Positions 61,451 through 64,000 of a stretch of 64,000 bases of DNA are shown here, piece by piece. The notes beneath the pieces were generated by a model that saw only the letters and a program-made list of their open reading frames with translations, was not told where the DNA came from and searched no databases. Each line of letters opens with the position of its first letter. Position 1 is the first letter of the stretch. A program made the translations under genes and the position numbers. The DNA is taken from NCBI RefSeq assembly GCF_000144405.1, contig NC_014371.1, forward strand, positions 1,148,501 through 1,212,500, read 5' to 3'. This DNA comes from Prevotella melaninogenica ATCC 25845 (GTDB lineage Bacteria; Bacteroidota; Bacteroidia; Bacteroidales; Bacteroidaceae).

Positions 61451-61600
61451 AAGCTAATACATGCCTTTTTAGCCTCTAAAAGACGCCTAATTGACTTGCA
61501 ATAGATGCCCTTTTGGCGTCTTATTAACGCCCTTTTGAAACACAATTAAGCACCTATTCCTGCACTACATCATAATGAATTGATTTACTGCCGTTTACAA
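61451..61600 (-). repeat. Modular GGGC dispersed repeat, copy G
   Basis: On the minus strand: AATAGGTGCTTAATTGTG, CAAAAGGGCGTTAATAAG, AAAGGGCATCTATTGCAAG, CAATTAGGCGTCTTTTAGAG, CTAAAAAGGCATGTATTAGC. Module 3 CATCTATTGC matches copy B. Confidence 0.8.
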
Positions 61601-61697
61601 ACAGGGACTTTACACGTGTTTTTCCCTTTGTTTATAGGTCTTTTACCCGATTTTATGTCATATTTTTTCAAACCATTATCCACGCAAACTTTAACCG

Positions 61698-61920
61698 ACT
61701 ACGAATTCCCCTAATTATGTAAATGCTTATTGCAAAACTCTTCATTTCATACGTAATCGGGAGAAATCATAAAGTTCAAAGCTCAATGCTCAAAGTTCAA
61801 AGATAATTGTTCAAAGATACAAATCATAAAGTTCAAAGGTAATTTTACACCTCAAAAGGGCACCTTTTACCACGTAAAAGGGCATCTTTTGCAATGCAAA
61901 AGACCCTCTATTAAAAAGCA
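61698..61920 (+). repeat. ATTCG-type remnant, AAGTTCAA array and short GGGC copy H
   Basis: 61698-61760 resembles the ATTCGCG element; 61765-61845 is an AAGTTCAA array; 61851-61920 has CAAAAGGGCACCTTTTACC, TAAAAGGGCATCTTTTGC and GCAAAAGACCCTC, three GGGC modules of which the middle one is nearly self-complementary with its neighbour. 61921-62079 shows nothing else. Confidence 0.7.
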
Positions 61921-62079
61921 ATTGGGAAATTACTTTACAACAAGGAGGGATAATACACTCTCCTTTTTATCTATTCCTCTATTCTACAAGACTATACAAC
62001 GGAAGGGCTATCCTTCCCTTTCAACTGTCTTCTAACCAATAATTTCTCATATATTTTTCACTTAATACATTATTTTTCG

Positions 62080-62087
62080 TATCTTTG
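62080..62087 (+). promoter_or_regulatory. -7 promoter box of the ATPase-nuclease pair
   Basis: TATCTTTG, giving a leader of about 68 nt before the ATG at 62161. The -33 element is weak (TTTTT-type sequence near 62055). Confidence 0.6.
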
Positions 62088-62160
62088 TGCCATAATATAT
62101 GGTTTCTAACCACTCCGCCAAACCCGTGATGTAGAACCCATTTTACCAATATTGAATCAT

Positions 62161-63429
62161 ATGAAAAAGATAATTATAGACATTCATAAGTTCGGACCTT
62201 TACTGGAAGTATCATTCCAGGTAGCACCATTCATGGTGTTTACGGGTATGTCAAAGCTGGGAAAGAGTTACGCGAACTATCTTGTTTATTATCTTTTCAC
62301 GAGTTTATTAAACTACAAAGATGCAGCAAGATTAGGTGAACATTTGGTAGGTGAGAACTCTTCTGGCTCTTTTACGCTTTCGGGTGATTTCCTTTCAACA
62401 TATCTTCATGATAATGTAACAGCATTTATGCGCGCATTATTAGGAGATCCGACCATAGAATGTGACGTAGATTTTCTCTTTCCAGAGTTTGGAGAGCCGC
62501 TTCGTGTTGAATATCAAGAGGTAGCAGCAACAGAAGAAGATATAGAAAAGAGATTAGGTTATACTGTAAGCATCTCAATTAATGGTAAAAAAGTGAGCAG
62601 GAATAGCATTATAAATACTGCATTTACAGTAGGCGAATACTGTCAGATGGTGCTTTCCCACAAATTACTTGAAAACTTTTACTATCACGCCTTAATCTTT
62701 CCACCTGCAAACGGAGCGTTGATCAATGCCGATTATTCCCTTACCAACTCCATAAATCGCAACGGAATGTATGGCAGATTCTTACTTGACAACGACTATT
62801 GCACCTCAACAAAAGTTACTGATGAGCAGTCTACCTATCTTAACCAGATTAAGAAGATAACTGATGGGGATATTGTTAAGAAAGAAGGTAAGGAATTTCT
62901 GGTACTTGATGAAGGTAAACACGTAAACATGTCTGCCGCAGCTTCCTCTATAAAAGAGATTAGTCCGCTTTTGTTTCTATTAAAGAATCACTCTGGTACA
63001 GAGGTAGCAATATGTCTGGAAGAGCCTGAAGCACACCTGCATCCATCCATGCAGATTCAGGTGGCAGACCTTATTGCAGAATGCATCAATAATGGTTTCT
63101 TGTTCCATATCACGACACACAGCGATTATTTTATGGATAGATTGAACCAGCTTATCAAGTTAGGTAATATCCGTAAGAAGAATGAAGCAACCTTTAAAGG
63201 GTATTGTACCGTAAATGGTTTATCAGAAAAAACGTTCCTTGATGGTAATAATGTGAAGGCATATTTCTTCCATAGAGATGACGAGACAGGTAAGGTTGTG
63301 ATAGAAAAACTGCCTGTGGAAGAAGGTGGAATACCAATGAAGACCTTCTATGAGACGGTAGAAAAGATGCGTAAACAGGATGAACAGATTGATGAAATGT
63401 TGTACTCCCTTAATGCTTCTGACCAATGA
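62161..63429 (+). CDS. ABC-type AAA ATPase (AAA_21/OLD-like), possible defence ATPase
   Basis: 422 residues from the ATG at 62161; a TTG at 62152 is an alternative. Walker A is GMSKLGKS (Gly29 to Ser36) right after an N-terminal strand pair (IIIDIHKFGPLLEVSFQVAP), as in AAA_15/AAA_21 proteins. Residues about 70-240 form an insertion without a recognisable domain. The signature-like region NMSAAASSIKEISPLLFLL is followed by Walker B, VAICLEEPEAHLHPSMQIQV (about 282-301), and the H-loop TTHSDYFMDRL (His320). This is the arrangement of SMC/RecF-related ATPases used in OLD, Septu, Gabija-like and other anti-phage systems. There is no TOPRIM or nuclease domain in this protein. It overlaps the next gene by 4 bp (ATGA), so the two are translationally coupled. 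Confidence 0.88.
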   Translation: MKKIIIDIHKFGPLLEVSFQVAPFMVFTGMSKLGKSYANYLVYYLFTSLLNYKDAARLGEHLVGENSSGSFTLSGDFLSTYLHDNVTAFMRALLGDPTIECDVDFLFPEFGEPLRVEYQEVAATEEDIEKRLGYTVSISINGKKVSRNSIINTAFTVGEYCQMVLSHKLLENFYYHALIFPPANGALINADYSLTNSINRNGMYGRFLLDNDYCTSTKVTDEQSTYLNQIKKITDGDIVKKEGKEFLVLDEGKHVNMSAAASSIKEISPLLFLLKNHSGTEVAICLEEPEAHLHPSMQIQVADLIAECINNGFLFHITTHSDYFMDRLNQLIKLGNIRKKNEATFKGYCTVNGLSEKTFLDGNNVKAYFFHRDDETGKVVIEKLPVEEGGIPMKTFYETVEKMRKQDEQIDEMLYSLNASDQ

Positions 63430-64000
63430 TAGACTTCTCTGTCCTACGCAATTGCCTTTTACAAGCCTGCTTTTTTAAACAACATGACGGTAAAGTAACC
63501 AAATATGAGCAACAAAAAAAAGCCAATAAGCTTGAGCAAGTTACCTACAAACATGCTGGAGAAATAATTGAAATAGAGAACCATTTGCTAAAGAAATGTA
63601 AGGACTCTTTTAACAGTAAGGTCCCAGACTGCAGCTATCAGTGCGACTGTGATGGTATCTTCTTACTACAAGTGGGAGATAAGGACTATATCGTCTATTC
63701 TGAAATGAAGTCTAATTTTGATGAAAAAGCCATCTGGCAGATTAGTAGTTCGGTCGTAAGAACCAAGTTATTACTTAGCTCTATAAAGGATTTTGGCTTA
63801 GAAAATTATCAGGAATTGGGGATAATTATCAGTTATCCTATGCAGGTTGAGACAAAGATAGACGATAATGAATCCTTTAAAATCAACAAGAGGAAAATGA
63901 TAACCACTTATCATAAGGCTATATATAGATGTAAAGCGGAACTTAAAAAAGGAAAGATGACCAAGGTAAATGGCTCAGATTTCTCTATGTCCGATGCTCA
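63426..64000 (+). CDS. Putative PD-(D/E)XK-type nuclease-like partner, cut by window edge
   Basis: The frame starts at ATG 63426 inside the stop of the ATPase gene and stays open to base 64000 (191 codons seen). I do not recognise the family. A restriction-endonuclease-like core is suggested by CDGIFLLQVGDKDYIVYSEM followed by KSNF, with Asp76, Glu93 and Lys95 spaced as D-x16-E-x-K, and a possible motif IV Gln105 in IWQISSS. The N-terminal part is helical and lysine-rich, with Cys10, Cys15, Cys58, Cys69, Cys73 and Cys75 that might bind metal. With the ATPase it could form a two-gene defence or DNA-processing unit. The nuclease assignment rests on the motif spacing alone. Confidence 0.6.
   Translation, partial: MIDFSVLRNCLLQACFFKQHDGKVTKYEQQKKANKLEQVTYKHAGEIIEIENHLLKKCKDSFNSKVPDCSYQCDCDGIFLLQVGDKDYIVYSEMKSNFDEKAIWQISSSVVRTKLLLSSIKDFGLENYQELGIIISYPMQVETKIDDNESFKINKRKMITTYHKAIYRCKAELKKGKMTKVNGSDFSMSDA

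Noticed and set aside
62152..62160. TTG start for the ATPase gene
   Set aside because: An ATG lies nine bases further on and begins the conserved strand; the longer form adds only three residues.

Overview
The window looks like chromosome of an oral-type Prevotella (Bacteroidota). The evidence is AT-rich DNA with Bacteroidota promoters (TTTG plus TAnnTTTG -7 boxes), a fused MurF-Alr protein, two SusC/SusD systems, type IX secretion (T9SS) C-terminal sorting domains, three fimbrillin-like lipoproteins and almost no Shine-Dalgarno sequences. No rRNA, tRNA, IS element, CRISPR array or phage gene was recognised.

Layout. 0-6.2 kb: an N-terminal fragment of a GHL10 glycosidase, a NUDIX/DUF3791 pair, a GSCFA-Fur pair and murF-alr. 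6.2-10.8 kb: a small protein plus fimbrillin lipoprotein module, flanked by direct repeats and preceded by a perfect FNR-type palindrome. 10.9-16.7 kb: a surface-polysaccharide cluster with a Wzx-like flippase and four glycosyltransferases. 16.9-21.7 kb: a second GHL10 protein, an ECF sigma/anti-sigma set, a protein that is little more than a sorting domain, and HutD.

21.9-49.4 kb is a 27-kb N-glycan-harvesting island. A SusC/SusD pair is followed by three large secreted GH85-type endo-beta-N-acetylglucosaminidases carrying T9SS sorting domains. Next to it lies a second polysaccharide-utilisation locus: SusC, SusD, a GH18 endoglycosidase lipoprotein and two DUF1735-type glycan-binding lipoproteins. 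Together they would cut N-glycans from host glycoproteins and import them. No exo-glycosidase or dedicated regulator is present, so trimming and sensing must be encoded elsewhere.

49.4-55.1 kb: two more small protein plus fimbrillin modules, the first again with a perfect FNR-type palindrome. 55.6-59.8 kb: an unrecognised gene whose C-terminus is encoded by a repeat element, then a GH18-like/polysaccharide deacetylase/GT2 fusion enzyme. 59.8-62.1 kb has no gene but contains a probable non-coding RNA (about 61.0-61.2 kb) with an FNR-type palindrome, a textbook promoter and an intrinsic terminator. 62.1 kb to the end: an ABC-type AAA ATPase overlapping by 4 bp a partial gene with a PD-(D/E)XK-nuclease-like motif, a possible defence pair.

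Intergenic DNA is unusually rich in dispersed repeats. These are a roughly 22-bp modular GGGC element (eight copies), GC-rich REP/BIME-like hairpin composites next to stop codons, AATTC arrays, ACTTGTC octamer arrays, AAGTTCAA arrays, ATTCGCG elements and CGGAGG arrays, often in recurring combinations. All family calls were made by reading the sequence; no database search was run.
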